Of a stretch of DNA of 64,000 bases, positions 41,111 through 49,541 are shown piece after piece. The notes under the pieces were generated by a model. It ran no database searches, was not told the origin of the DNA, and saw nothing but the letters and a program-made list of their open reading frames with translations. Where the stretch lies: NCBI GenBank assembly GCA_050181915.1, contig JBFXCS010000002.1, forward strand, positions 740,329 through 804,328, written 5' to 3'. The first letter of the stretch is position 1. Each line of letters starts with the position of its first letter. The position numbers were made by a program, and so were the translations under genes. This DNA is from JBFXCS01 sp050181915 (lineage in GTDB: Bacteria > Actinomycetota > Thermoleophilia > Miltoncostaeales > Miltoncostaeaceae).

Positions 41111-42451
41111 TCAGAGGCGCACCGTGACGTTCACGACCCGCTCGTTCGTCTGGGCGTCGCGGGCGGCCACCCGGAGGGTGACCCGGGTGCCCGGGTTGCG
41201 CCGCAGGGCGCGCGAGGCGGCGGCGGTGAGCTTCACCGCGATCGCCCGGCTCTTGGCGGCCTTGCGGGTGCCGGTGCCGATCACCACCCGCGCGCCGGTG
41301 GCCTTCAGCCCCAGCTTGCGGGCCACCGCGCGACCGACGGACACCTCGCCGCGCGCCGTGCAGGTGACGTCGCAGCGCACCGTCGCCGACAGCGTGCCCC
41401 GGCCGCGCGAGATCGTCCGCGTCGCCGACGCCCGCTGCGCGGCCGACACGGTGACGCGAGCCTTCGGCGGGATGGTGTCGATCGCGAACTCCCGCGCCGG
41501 CCCGGCCGCGGCGGGGGCGCCCGCGGGGGCGGCGATGCGCCCGATGCGGTCGCTGCCGCTCATGGTGAACCACACCGCGCCGTCCGGGCCGGCGGCGATG
41601 CCGAGGGGCTTCGCCCCGGGTCGCAGCCCGACGGCCGAGTAGGCGCCGTCGACCGTGACGCGGCCGATCCGGGCGCCGTCCGTCTCGGTGAACCAGATCG
41701 CCCCGTCCGGTCCCGCGGCGATGCCGGTGGGCCTCGAGAGCGGGTCCGAGAGCTGCAGCTCGGTGATGGTCCCGTCCATCGCGATGCGGCCGATGCGCCC
41801 GGTGCCGGGCTCGGCGAACCACATCGCGCCGTCCGGTCCCGCGGTGATGCCGGAGGGGTTGCCGGCGCCCCCGGGCAGGGGGAACACCGCCGTCTCTCCG
41901 GCGGGGGTGATGCGCAGGATGCCGTGCGTGCCCCCGAGGGTGACCCACAGGTTCCCGTCGGGCCCCGCCGCGACGTCCTCCGGCGACCCGCCGCCCAGCG
42001 GATAGCGGGCGATCTCGCCCGCCGCCGTGACCGCCAGCAGCGCATCGCCGTCGCGGTCGGCCAGCCACATGCGACCGTCCGGGCCGGCGGTGAGGCCGCG
42101 GTAGTTGCCCGCGGGCACGTCGATCGTGCTGATCTTGCCGGCGGTGGTGATGCGGCCGATGCGGGTCCCGTACTCGCTGAACCAGATGGCCCCGTCCGGG
42201 CCGGTGGCGATCTCGGCCGGCAGGGGCTCCGGGTCGGCGAAGCGGCGTATCGCTCCGGCCGGGGTGATGCGGCCGATGCGGCGGCTGCCGAACTCCGAGA
42301 ACCACATGTTCCCGTCCGGCCCCAGCGTGATGCCCTCCGCGTAGCCGTCGCCGACCTTGGCGGAGGCCGGGTCGGCGTGGGCGAGCGCCAGGGCGCCCCC
42401 CGCGGCGGCGGCCGCCAGGGCCGCGCCGATCAACCGCCGGCGTTCGCTCAG
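41111..42451 (-). CDS. Secreted streptogramin-lyase-like beta-propeller protein
   Basis: About 446 residues: signal peptide (SERRRLIGAALAAAAAGG..., ending near ADPASA), seven propeller blades each with GPDG-x-x-W-F-x-E/D, and a C-terminal beta domain of about 110 residues. The fold matches virginiamycin B lyase (Vgb), but the histidines of the Vgb active site are not evident in the corresponding blades and the C-terminal domain is extra, so antibiotic inactivation should not be assumed. The start is uncertain: CTG 42451 overlaps the rmlB stop as CTGA with GGAG upstream and gives a proper basic n-region; TTG 42433 would not. Confidence 0.75.
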   Translation of the reverse strand: MSERRRLIGAALAAAAAGGALALAHADPASAKVGDGYAEGITLGPDGNMWFSEFGSRRIGRITPAGAIRRFADPEPLPAEIATGPDGAIWFSEYGTRIGRITTAGKISTIDVPAGNYRGLTAGPDGRMWLADRDGDALLAVTAAGEIARYPLGGGSPEDVAAGPDGNLWVTLGGTHGILRITPAGETAVFPLPGGAGNPSGITAGPDGAMWFAEPGTGRIGRIAMDGTITELQLSDPLSRPTGIAAGPDGAIWFTETDGARIGRVTVDGAYSAVGLRPGAKPLGIAAGPDGAVWFTMSGSDRIGRIAAPAGAPAAAGPAREFAIDTIPPKARVTVSAAQRASATRTISRGRGTLSATVRCDVTCTARGEVSVGRAVARKLGLKATGARVVIGTGTRKAAKSRAIAVKLTAAASRALRRNPGTRVTLRVAARDAQTNERVVNVTVRL

Positions 42452-43440
42452 CGGGCTCCGTACTGCTGCTCGTAGTAGCGTCGGTACTCCCCGTTCCTGA
42501 TGGGCTCCCACCAGGCGCGCTGCTCGCGGTACCACGTCACCGTCGCCTCGATGGCGTCGCCGAACGCGCGGGACGGGCTCCAGCCCAGTCCCCGCAGCTT
42601 CGTGGTGTCGAGGGCATAGCGCCGGTCGTGCCCGGGTCTGTCGGTCACGTGCCGGATGAGTGAGGCATCCCTGCCCGTGAGTTCGAGGATGCGGCGCGTG
42701 ATCTCGATGTTCGGGACCTCGTTGCCGCCGCCCACGTTGTAGACCTCTCCCGGTTCGCCCCGCTCCATCGCGGTCCAGATCCCCTCGCAGTGGTCCTCGA
42801 CGTGGATCCAGTCGCGCACCTGCAGGCCGTCACCGTAAACCGGCAGGGTGAGGCCATCCAGCGCGTTTGTAACGAAGAGGGGAATTATCTTTTCGGGATA
42901 CTGGCGCGGGCCGAAGGTGTTGGAGCCGCGGGTGATCACGGCGTCCAGCCCGAAGGTGCGGTGCCACGCGAGCACCTGCAGGTCGCCGCCCGCCTTGCTC
43001 GCCGAGTAGGGGCTGGACGGGCTGATGGGGTCGGTCTCGCGGAAGGCCCCCTCCTGGATGGAGCCGTAGACCTCGTCGGTCGAGACCTGCACGAAGCGGC
43101 GCACCCCGGCCGTGCGGGCGGCGTCCAGGAGCACCGCGGTCCCCACCACGTCCGTCCGGATGAAGTCGGCCGGGTCGAGGATGCTGCGGTCGACGTGGCT
43201 CTCGGCGGCGAAGTTCACGATCACGTCGCAGCCCTCGACGGCGCCCGCCACCGTCGCGCCGTCGGCGATGTCCGCGTGCACGAACGAGTAGCGCGGGTCG
43301 TCGGCGACGTCGGCGACGTTCTGCGGGTTGCCGGCGTAGGTGAGCTTGTCGAGGTTCACCACCTCGGCCCCGCGCGAGATCGCGAGGCGGACGAAGGCGG
43401 AGCCGATGAAACCGCATCCGCCGGTGACCAGGATCCTCAC
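42448..43440 (-). CDS. rmlB: dTDP-glucose 4,6-dehydratase
   Basis: A 330-residue extended short-chain dehydrogenase: NAD motif TGGCGFIGSAF, NFAAESHVDRSI, VSTDEVYGS, the catalytic PYSASKAGGD (Tyr and Lys) and TRGSNTFGPRQYPEKIIPLF, typical of RmlB. It makes dTDP-4-keto-6-deoxyglucose. GTG 43440 overlaps the rmlD stop (GTGA) with AAGGAGG upstream. Order on the minus strand is rmlA, rmlD, rmlB; the epimerase gene rmlC is not in the window. Confidence 0.93.
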   Translation of the reverse strand: MRILVTGGCGFIGSAFVRLAISRGAEVVNLDKLTYAGNPQNVADVADDPRYSFVHADIADGATVAGAVEGCDVIVNFAAESHVDRSILDPADFIRTDVVGTAVLLDAARTAGVRRFVQVSTDEVYGSIQEGAFRETDPISPSSPYSASKAGGDLQVLAWHRTFGLDAVITRGSNTFGPRQYPEKIIPLFVTNALDGLTLPVYGDGLQVRDWIHVEDHCEGIWTAMERGEPGEVYNVGGGNEVPNIEITRRILELTGRDASLIRHVTDRPGHDRRYALDTTKLRGLGWSPSRAFGDAIEATVTWYREQRAWWEPIRNGEYRRYYEQQYGAR

Positions 43441-44264
43441 TCGGCCTCCTTCAGGTAGTCGCGCAGCGCCTCGCGCCACGGCCGCAGACGGGGGGCGCCG
43501 GGGCGGGTGACCGCCAGCGGCGAGTGGGCGGGGCGGGGGGCCGGGCGCCCGAGCTGAGCGGTGGTGACGGGCACCACCCGGCAGTCGAGGCCGGCCTCCT
43601 CGAACACGGCGCGCGCGAAGCCGGCCCAGGTGACCGATCCGCCCCCGGCGGTGTGGTAGACGCCCGCCGGCAGGTCGACGAGGGCCTCGAGGGCGGGCGC
43701 CAGGTCGCGGGTCCAGGTGGGCGACCCCTCCTGGTCGTCGACCACCGTCACCTCGTCGCGCTCGGCGCCGAGGGCGCGCATCGTGTCGACGAAGTTGCGG
43801 CCGCCGCCGCCGTAGAGCCAGGCCGTGCGCGCGATGCGGGTGCCGGCCGGGTGGCGGGCCAGCGCCTCGCGCTCGCCCTCCAGCTTCGTGCGTCCGTAGG
43901 CGCCGAGCGGACCGGTGGGATCGTCCTCCGCGTAGGCGGCGCCCGACGCGCCGTCGAAGACGTAGTCGGTCGAGGGGACCACCAGCGCGGCCCCCGCCTC
44001 GCGCGCGGCGTCGGCCACGTTCGCCGTGCCGGTCGCGTTCACCGCGCGCGCCCTCTCCTCGTGCTCCTCGGCGCCGTCCACGTCCGTCCAGGCCGCCAGG
44101 TGGAAGATCGCCTGCGGGCGCGCCCGGGCCACGGCGGCGCGCACCGCCGCGGCGTCGGTGACGTCCACGTCGAGGTCGACCGCGGTCACCTCGTGGCGCC
44201 CGGCGAGCAGGTCCACCAGATCACGTCCGAGCATGCCGGCGGCGCCCGTCACGAAGACCCGCAT
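43437..44264 (-). CDS. rmlD: dTDP-4-dehydrorhamnose reductase
   Basis: A 275-residue reductase: VFVTGAAGMLGRDLV, HLAAWTDVDGAEE, PSTDYVFDG, YGRTKLEGE (catalytic Tyr/Lys) and RTAWLYGGGGRNFVDTM. It performs the last step of dTDP-L-rhamnose synthesis. It lies 4 bases after rmlA and overlaps rmlB. Normal length and motifs. Confidence 0.93.
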   Translation of the reverse strand: MRVFVTGAAGMLGRDLVDLLAGRHEVTAVDLDVDVTDAAAVRAAVARARPQAIFHLAAWTDVDGAEEHEERARAVNATGTANVADAAREAGAALVVPSTDYVFDGASGAAYAEDDPTGPLGAYGRTKLEGEREALARHPAGTRIARTAWLYGGGGRNFVDTMRALGAERDEVTVVDDQEGSPTWTRDLAPALEALVDLPAGVYHTAGGGSVTWAGFARAVFEEAGLDCRVVPVTTAQLGRPAPRPAHSPLAVTRPGAPRLRPWREALRDYLKEAE

Positions 44265-44268
44265 CCCT

Positions 44269-45342
44269 CTAGAGCAGGCCGATCGACGAGGAGTCGCCGA
44301 CCATGAAGCGGTAGGCGCGCGGCTTCTCGTCGGTGCGGGCGATGGTGACGCCGCGGCCGATCAGGCTGCTCTCGACCCGCGCGTCGAGGTCCTCCACCCT
44401 GCTGTCGTCCAGCAGGATGCTGTGCTCGACCTCGGCGCGGCGCACCACCACGCCCGAGGAGATGGCCGAGTAGGGGCCGATGTAGGCGTCCTCCACCTGG
44501 GCGCCCGCCCCGATGACCGCCGGGCCGCGGATCGCCGAGCGCACGATGCGCGCGCCGGCCTCCACCACCACCCTGCCCTCGACCGTGCTGTCGATCATCT
44601 CCCCGTCGAGGCGGGGCTCCATCACGTCGAGGATCAGCCGGTTCGCCTCGAGCATGTCGTCCAGCCGGCCCGTGTCCTTCCACCAGCCGGTGACCTCGTG
44701 CGGCTCCACGGTGAGGCCCCGGTCGATGAGGTGCTGGATGGCGTCGGTGATCTCCAGCTCGCCGCGGCCGGAGGGCTCGATCGCCCGCGCCGACTCGAGG
44801 ATGGCCGGCGTGAACATGTAGACGCCCACCAGGGCGAGGTCCGAGCGCGGCTGCGGCGGCTTCTCGACCAGCCGCACCACGCGGCCGTCCTCCAGCTCGG
44901 CGACGCCGTACGACTCGGGGTCCGGCACCCGCTGCAGCAGGATCAGGGCGTCCGGCCTGCCCTCGCGGAACCGCTCCACCAGCTGCAGGATGCCGTCGCG
45001 CAGCAGGTTGTCGCCGAGGTACATGACGAAGGGCGAGTCGCCGAGGAAGTCGGCGGCCGTGAGCACGGCGTGGGCCAGCCCGAGGGGCGCCTCCTGGCGG
45101 ATGAAGGTGGGCCGGATGCCCAGCGCCGAGCCGTCGCCGACCGCCGCCTCGATCTCGGCCTGCGTATCGCCCACGATGATGCCGATGTCGGTCACCCCGG
45201 CGTCGCGCAGCGCCTCCAGCCCGTAGAAGAGCACGGGCTTGTTCGCGACCGGGACGAGTTGCTTCGCGCTGGTGTGGGTGATGGGCCGCAGACGCGTCCC
45301 GGCACCGCCCGAGAGCACCAGGCCCTTCAGGGGGGGCGTCAC
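44269..45342 (-). CDS. rmlA: Glucose-1-phosphate thymidylyltransferase, long form
   Basis: A 357-residue nucleotidyltransferase: signature GGAGTRLRPITHTSAKQLVPV, MYLGDNLL, VEKPPQPRSD and GWWKDTGRLDDML, then about 100 residues of left-handed beta-helix repeats. The long form is shared with StrD-like enzymes and lacks the short RmlA allosteric tail. The product dTDP-glucose feeds rmlB. GTG 45342 lies 7 bases after TAGGCT: leaderless operon head. Confidence 0.9.
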   Translation of the reverse strand: MTPPLKGLVLSGGAGTRLRPITHTSAKQLVPVANKPVLFYGLEALRDAGVTDIGIIVGDTQAEIEAAVGDGSALGIRPTFIRQEAPLGLAHAVLTAADFLGDSPFVMYLGDNLLRDGILQLVERFREGRPDALILLQRVPDPESYGVAELEDGRVVRLVEKPPQPRSDLALVGVYMFTPAILESARAIEPSGRGELEITDAIQHLIDRGLTVEPHEVTGWWKDTGRLDDMLEANRLILDVMEPRLDGEMIDSTVEGRVVVEAGARIVRSAIRGPAVIGAGAQVEDAYIGPYSAISSGVVVRRAEVEHSILLDDSRVEDLDARVESSLIGRGVTIARTDEKPRAYRFMVGDSSSIGLL

Positions 45343-45349
45343 GCGCGGC

Positions 45350-45355
45350 AGCCTA
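45350..45355 (-). promoter_or_regulatory. -10 box (TAGGCT) of rmlADB
   Basis: TAGGCT on the minus strand, 7 bases before GTG 45342, without a ribosome site. Confidence 0.5.
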
Positions 45356-45400
45356 GCGGATCGATCCCGGCCGCCCCCGGGGGAGGGGTCGCGCGGCAGC

Positions 45401-45406
45401 TACCAT
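45401..45406 (+). promoter_or_regulatory. -10 box (TACCAT) of gpgS
   Basis: TACCAT ends 8 bases before GTG 45415; no ribosome site. It is back-to-back with the rmlA promoter. Confidence 0.5.
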
Positions 45407-45414
45407 CAGCGGTC

Positions 45415-46362
45415 GTGGATCGCGACGAGTGGTTGCGCCGCCGCACCTACCGCGGCGCCGATTTCGATGCCGAGCGCCTGGCCCGGGCGGCGCGGGAACA
45501 GACCGCCCGGGTGTCGGTGTGCCTGCCCGCCCTCGAGGTGGAGGACACGGTCGGCGAGATCGTCGAGCGGCTGCGCGCCGAGCTGGTCGAGCGCGTCGCG
45601 CTGATCGACGAGATCGTGGTGGTCGACAGCCGCAGCGCCGACGCGACCGCCCGGGTCGCGGCGCAGGCCGGCGCCCGCGTCGTGCAGGACGACGAGATCC
45701 TCCCCCACCTCGGGCCGGGCCGGGGGAAGGGCGAGGCGATGTGGAAGAGCCTCGCCGCGCTCGACGGCGACCTGGTCGTCTGGCTCGACGCCGACGTCGT
45801 CGACTTCGATCCGGCGTTCGTCACCGGCCTGCTCGGCCCGCTGCTGGCCGAGCCCGAGGTCGGGTACGTGAAGGCCCTGTACCGGCGCGGCCTGGGCGAC
45901 GACGACGACGGCGGCGGGAGGGTGACCGAGATCTGCGCGCGGCCGCTGATCAACCTGTTCCACCCCGAGCTGGCCGGCTTCGTCCAGCCCCTGTCGGGCG
46001 AGGCGGCGGGACGGCGCGAGCTGCTGCGGTCCGTGCCCTTCTTCACCGGCTACGCCGTCGAGCTGGGACTGCTCATCGACCTCCACGCCCGCGCCGGGCT
46101 CGGGGCGCTGGCCCAGGTCGACCTGGGCCAGCGGCGCCACCTGAACCAGCCGACGGCGGCGCTCGGCGCGATGGCGTCGACGATCACCCAGGCGGTGCTG
46201 ACGCGCCTGGCCGACGCCGGCCGGGCGCCGCGCGGGCTGACGGCCGCCGGCGACTACGCCCGCCCGCTGCGCGACGGCGACGGCTTCCGGCTCCGGGCGC
46301 GGGACGCGCGCCCCGGTCAGCGCCCCCCGATGGCCGCCGTCACGGCGACGGCCGCTCCGTGA
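45415..46362 (+). CDS. gpgS: Glucosyl-3-phosphoglycerate synthase
   Basis: A 315-residue GT-A glycosyltransferase of family GT81: VSVCLPALEVEDTVG, VVDSRSADAT, GPGRGKGEAMWKSL, the metal motif WLDADVVDFDP (Asp126/Asp128), VKALYRR, and ELAGFVQPLSGE with RHLNQPTAALGAM towards the C-terminus. It transfers glucose to 3-phosphoglycerate, the first step to glucosylglycerate, a compatible solute and, in mycobacteria, the primer for methylglucose polysaccharide. The stop overlaps the next start (GTGA), coupling it to the phosphatase. Confidence 0.92.
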   Translation: MDRDEWLRRRTYRGADFDAERLARAAREQTARVSVCLPALEVEDTVGEIVERLRAELVERVALIDEIVVVDSRSADATARVAAQAGARVVQDDEILPHLGPGRGKGEAMWKSLAALDGDLVVWLDADVVDFDPAFVTGLLGPLLAEPEVGYVKALYRRGLGDDDDGGGRVTEICARPLINLFHPELAGFVQPLSGEAAGRRELLRSVPFFTGYAVELGLLIDLHARAGLGALAQVDLGQRRHLNQPTAALGAMASTITQAVLTRLADAGRAPRGLTAAGDYARPLRDGDGFRLRARDARPGQRPPMAAVTATAAP

Positions 46363-47093
46363 GGGTCGCCTACCTCGACCTGGACGGCACCCTGCTCGGC
46401 CCGGGCGGCTCGATGCTGACCGGCGCGGACGGCCGCTTCTCGGACGCCGGGGTGAGGGCGCTGGCGCTGCTGCGCGCGGCGGCCGTCCCGGTGGTGCTGG
46501 TGAGCGGCCGCAGCCGCGCGCGGCTCGAGGCCGTGGCGGGCGTGATCGGCGCGGACGGCGTGCTGCCCGAGCTGGGCGCGCTCGACGCCGGCTACCCCAC
46601 GCGGGAGGGCCAGACGGTGCACGCGGCGATCGCCGAGAGCGGCGTGCCCGCGACCCTGCTCGCGCGCGAGCCGCACCTCGAGCCGCACCCCCTGGCGGTG
46701 GCGGGCCGCGAGGGCAGCCACGTGCTGAGAGGCCGCGCCAGCGCCGCCGCCGCGGACCTCGTCGAGGACCTCAGCGCCGGGACGCTGCGCCTCGCCGACA
46801 ACGGCTGCATCGCGCCGGGCGTCCACGTGTACCACCTGCTTCCCGCGGCCGCCAGCAAGGCGGCGTCGGTGACCCGCGACCTGGCGCGCCGCGGCGTCGA
46901 CCCGGCGGCCTGCCTCGCGGTGGGCGACAGCGGCCAGGACCTCGACATCGCGCGCGTCGTGGGCACCGTCGCCATCGTCGCCAACGGCGCCCGCGCCGAC
47001 CCGTCCGTCGCCGAGCGCGCCCCCTGGGTCACCGACGGCGCCTACGGAGCGGGCGTCCTCGAAGCGGTCGAGGGGTGGCTGGCGGGGCGCTGA
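46359..47093 (+). CDS. HAD-family phosphatase, probable glucosyl/mannosyl-3-phosphoglycerate phosphatase
   Basis: A 244-residue Cof/MPGP-type HAD hydrolase: YLDLDGTLLGPG (nucleophile and acid/base Asp), VVLVSGRSRARLE, PAAASKAASVTRDL (motif III Lys) and AVGDSGQDLDIARVVG (motif IV). Coupling to gpgS makes dephosphorylation of glucosyl-3-phosphoglycerate the obvious role; this is not the phosphoglycerate-mutase-like GpgP of mycobacteria but the MpgP fold. Confidence 0.82.
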   Translation: MRVAYLDLDGTLLGPGGSMLTGADGRFSDAGVRALALLRAAAVPVVLVSGRSRARLEAVAGVIGADGVLPELGALDAGYPTREGQTVHAAIAESGVPATLLAREPHLEPHPLAVAGREGSHVLRGRASAAAADLVEDLSAGTLRLADNGCIAPGVHVYHLLPAAASKAASVTRDLARRGVDPAACLAVGDSGQDLDIARVVGTVAIVANGARADPSVAERAPWVTDGAYGAGVLEAVEGWLAGR

Positions 47094-47127
47094 GCCTGGA
47101 TCCGTCGGAGATCGTGGGGTCCGGCCG

Positions 47128-47418
47128 TCAGCTTCCCGGGACCGCCGTGGGCTGGGGGACGGGCTGCGAGCAGGCGCGGGCGACCTCGTTCCAGGCGCGC
47201 AGGGCCGCCCGGGCGCGGGCCGCGCGGGCCCTGGGGCGGGTGGTCCGCTTCGCCGCGCTCAGCGCGCGGTGCGCCGGGCGCGAGGTGGGGCAGCGCGCCC
47301 AGGTCTGGGCGAGCGCGTCGGCGCGGGCGATCGCGGCGTCGCCGGGCGCCGCCGACGCCCCCGTCGGCAGTGCGATGGCGAGGGCGGCGACGGCGGTGGC
47401 GATCAGTGGTGCGCGCAT
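47128..47418 (-). CDS. Small secreted protein of unknown function, 96 aa
   Basis: A signal peptide (about residues 1-23, ending GASA-AP), then a short Arg/Ala-rich helical chain with two Cys (WARCPTS and ARACSQP) that could form a disulfide. ATG 47418 has GGAAGGA upstream. No family recognised. It is convergent with the phosphatase gene and separate from the glycerate kinase gene. Confidence 0.65.
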   Translation of the reverse strand: MRAPLIATAVAALAIALPTGASAAPGDAAIARADALAQTWARCPTSRPAHRALSAAKRTTRPRARAARARAALRAWNEVARACSQPVPQPTAVPGS

Positions 47419-47539
47419 CGGGGAGTCCTTCCGGGCCGTGTCATCCGTGACGCCCGCAGCCTCGCGCCCGCGGCCCGCCCCGGCACCCGACCGGCGGCCA
47501 GTTCCGACCCACCCGTCGGGACGGTACGACCCGGCGCGC

Positions 47540-48676
47540 TCAGGCGGCCGCGGCCGCCCAGAGGCCGCCCAGGGACGCCGCGATCGCCGCGAGGTCCTCC
47601 TCCGTGGCCGCGAGGGCGTCGGCCAGCGGCCGCACCCCGCGCCCGATGGCGAAGGCGCCGGCCAGGCCCGCGCGGCGGATCGCCCCCGGGCCGAGGGCCA
47701 GCGACCCGCACACCGCCACGCAGGGCACGCCCGCGCGGGCGCAGGCGGCCGCCACCATCGCCGGGGCCTTGCCCGTCAGGCTGGTGTCGTCGAGGCGCCC
47801 CTCGCCGGTGACGCACAGCCCCGCCCCCTCCAGGCGCCGCTCGAAGCGGACGGCGTCGAGCATCAGGGAGGCCCCCGGCGTGAGCTCGGCGCCGAGCAGC
47901 GCCGCGAGCGCCCCGCCCGCCCCGCCCGCCGCGCCCGCGCCGGGCAGCAGCTGGAGATCGACCCCGGTCTCGCGCGCGATCACCGCCGCGAGGCGGGCGA
48001 GGCCCGCGTCGAGGCGCTCCACCGCCTCGCGCGAGGCGCCCTTCTGCGGCCCGAACACCCGCGCCGCGCCGCGCGGGCCGTGGAAGGGGCTGTCGACGTC
48101 GCAGGCCACCTGGATCGCCGTGTCGGCCAGCCGCGGGTCGCGGCCCGAGAGGTCGAGGCGCGCGACCCGGCCCAGGTCGGCGCCCCTGCCCTCCAGCTCC
48201 CGCCCGTCGGCGTCGAGGGCGCGGATGCCGAGCGCCCGCGCCAGGCCCAGGCCGCCGTCGGTGGTGGCGCTGCCGCCGAGCCCCACGATGATCCGGCGCG
48301 CCCCCAGGTCGAGGGCGGCCCGGACGAGCTGGCCGGTGCCGAAGGTGGAGGTCGCCTCCGGATCGCGCTCGTCGTCCGTGAGCCGCTCGTAGCCCGAGGC
48401 CTGGGCCAGCTCGACCACCGCGACCCCGCCGGGCAGCTCGCCCAGCCCGGCCGCGACCGGCCGGCCGAGGGGGTCGGCCACCTCGACCGCGCGGCGGCGG
48501 CCCCCCGCGGCGGCCACCAGCGCGTCGAGGGTGCCCTCGCCGCCGTCGGCCATCGGAACCTCACGCGTCTCGAGGCCCGTCACCGCCAGGCGCAGGCCCG
48601 CCGCGATCGCCCGCGCCGACGCCGACGCCGACAGCGCCCCCTTGAACGCGGCGGGGGCGACGACGACCGGCTTCAC
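47540..48676 (-). CDS. Glycerate kinase (GarK/GlxK type)
   Basis: A 378-residue kinase of the glycerate kinase type-1 family: PAAFKGALSA, ADGGEGTLDAL, LGGSATTDGGLG, DVDSPFHGPRGAARVFGPQKGA and GEGRLDDTSLTGKAP. It phosphorylates D-glycerate, usually to 2-phosphoglycerate. Near gpgS it may recycle glycerate released from glucosylglycerate, though it is on the other strand. GTG 48676 overlaps the SDR stop. Confidence 0.9.
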   Translation of the reverse strand: MKPVVVAPAAFKGALSASASARAIAAGLRLAVTGLETREVPMADGGEGTLDALVAAAGGRRRAVEVADPLGRPVAAGLGELPGGVAVVELAQASGYERLTDDERDPEATSTFGTGQLVRAALDLGARRIIVGLGGSATTDGGLGLARALGIRALDADGRELEGRGADLGRVARLDLSGRDPRLADTAIQVACDVDSPFHGPRGAARVFGPQKGASREAVERLDAGLARLAAVIARETGVDLQLLPGAGAAGGAGGALAALLGAELTPGASLMLDAVRFERRLEGAGLCVTGEGRLDDTSLTGKAPAMVAAACARAGVPCVAVCGSLALGPGAIRRAGLAGAFAIGRGVRPLADALAATEEDLAAIAASLGGLWAAAAA

Positions 48677-49527
48677 GGCTCCCGGCGCGGCCAGTCGAGG
48701 CCCAGGAAGTCCACCAGGTCGTCCTGCCAGGCCTCGTCGTCGGCGGCGGCCGCGCGCAGGCCCGCGAGGTGGCGGGCGTCGTCGCCCACCGCCACCCGGA
48801 AGGCCGGGGACCGGTCGAGGGCCGCGGCCAGGGCGAGCCGCGCGACCTCCTCGGGGCCGGTGGGGAAGCGCTGCCGCCAGGCGCCGAAGCCGCGCCGCAG
48901 GTCGCCCAGCAGCGGAGCGTAGGCGCGTCCCTCGCCGATGCCGGCTCCGGCGGGCCGCGTCATCCGGGGGAAGTCGGTGTCGACCATCCCCGGCTCGAGC
49001 GTCACCACCCGCACGCCGAAGGGGCGGCACTCCACGGCGAGGGCCTCGGCCATCGCCGACAGCGCGTACTTGGACGCGTGGTACATCCCGACGAGCGGGT
49101 TCGCGAAGCGCGCGCCGACGGACGAGACGAAGATCACCGTGCCGGAGCCCGCCTCGCGCATCGCCGGCAGGGCCCGTTGCACCACGGCCGCCGCGCCGAA
49201 GAAGTTCGTCTCGAACATCGCCCGCACCTCGGCCAGGTCGACGTCCTCCACCGCCCCCAGCACGGCGTAGCCGGCGTTGCTGACCAGGCAGGAGAGGGCA
49301 CCGCCGGCGTGGGCCTCGGCCGCGGCGACCCCGGCGTCGACGCTGTCGGCGTCCGTCACGTCGAGGCGGGTCACCAGCACGTCGCGCCCGGCGTACGCCT
49401 CGCGGCCGGCGTCGACGTCGCGCACGCCGGCCACCACCCGCCAGCCGGCATCGCTGAAGGCCTCGGCGGTGGAGCGGCCGATGCCTCGGCCCGCCCCGGT
49501 CACCAGCACCGTGGGGGGAACGCCCAT
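48673..49527 (-). CDS. Short-chain dehydrogenase/reductase
   Basis: A 284-residue classical SDR: TGAGRGIGRSTAEAF (NAD(P) site), NAGYAV, the catalytic Ser in VSSVGARF and YHASKYALSAM (Tyr/Lys), GMVDTDFPRM. Substrate not predictable. A -10 box (TAGGTT) lies 8 bases before ATG 49527 and overlaps the stop of the upstream histidine kinase gene, so it is its own unit together with the glycerate kinase gene. Confidence 0.87.
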   Translation of the reverse strand: MGVPPTVLVTGAGRGIGRSTAEAFSDAGWRVVAGVRDVDAGREAYAGRDVLVTRLDVTDADSVDAGVAAAEAHAGGALSCLVSNAGYAVLGAVEDVDLAEVRAMFETNFFGAAAVVQRALPAMREAGSGTVIFVSSVGARFANPLVGMYHASKYALSAMAEALAVECRPFGVRVVTLEPGMVDTDFPRMTRPAGAGIGEGRAYAPLLGDLRRGFGAWRQRFPTGPEEVARLALAAALDRSPAFRVAVGDDARHLAGLRAAAADDEAWQDDLVDFLGLDWPRREP

Positions 49528-49535
49528 CGCGGGGG

Positions 49536-49541
49536 AACCTA
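49536..49541 (-). promoter_or_regulatory. -10 box (TAGGTT) of the SDR-glycerate kinase unit
   Basis: TAGGTT on the minus strand ends 8 bases before ATG 49527 and overlaps the stop codon of the kinase gene at 49539. Confidence 0.45.

Noticed and set aside
41111..42451. Streptogramin (virginiamycin B) resistance lyase
   Set aside because: The propeller resembles Vgb, but the active-site histidines are not evident and there is an extra C-terminal domain, so only the fold is claimed.
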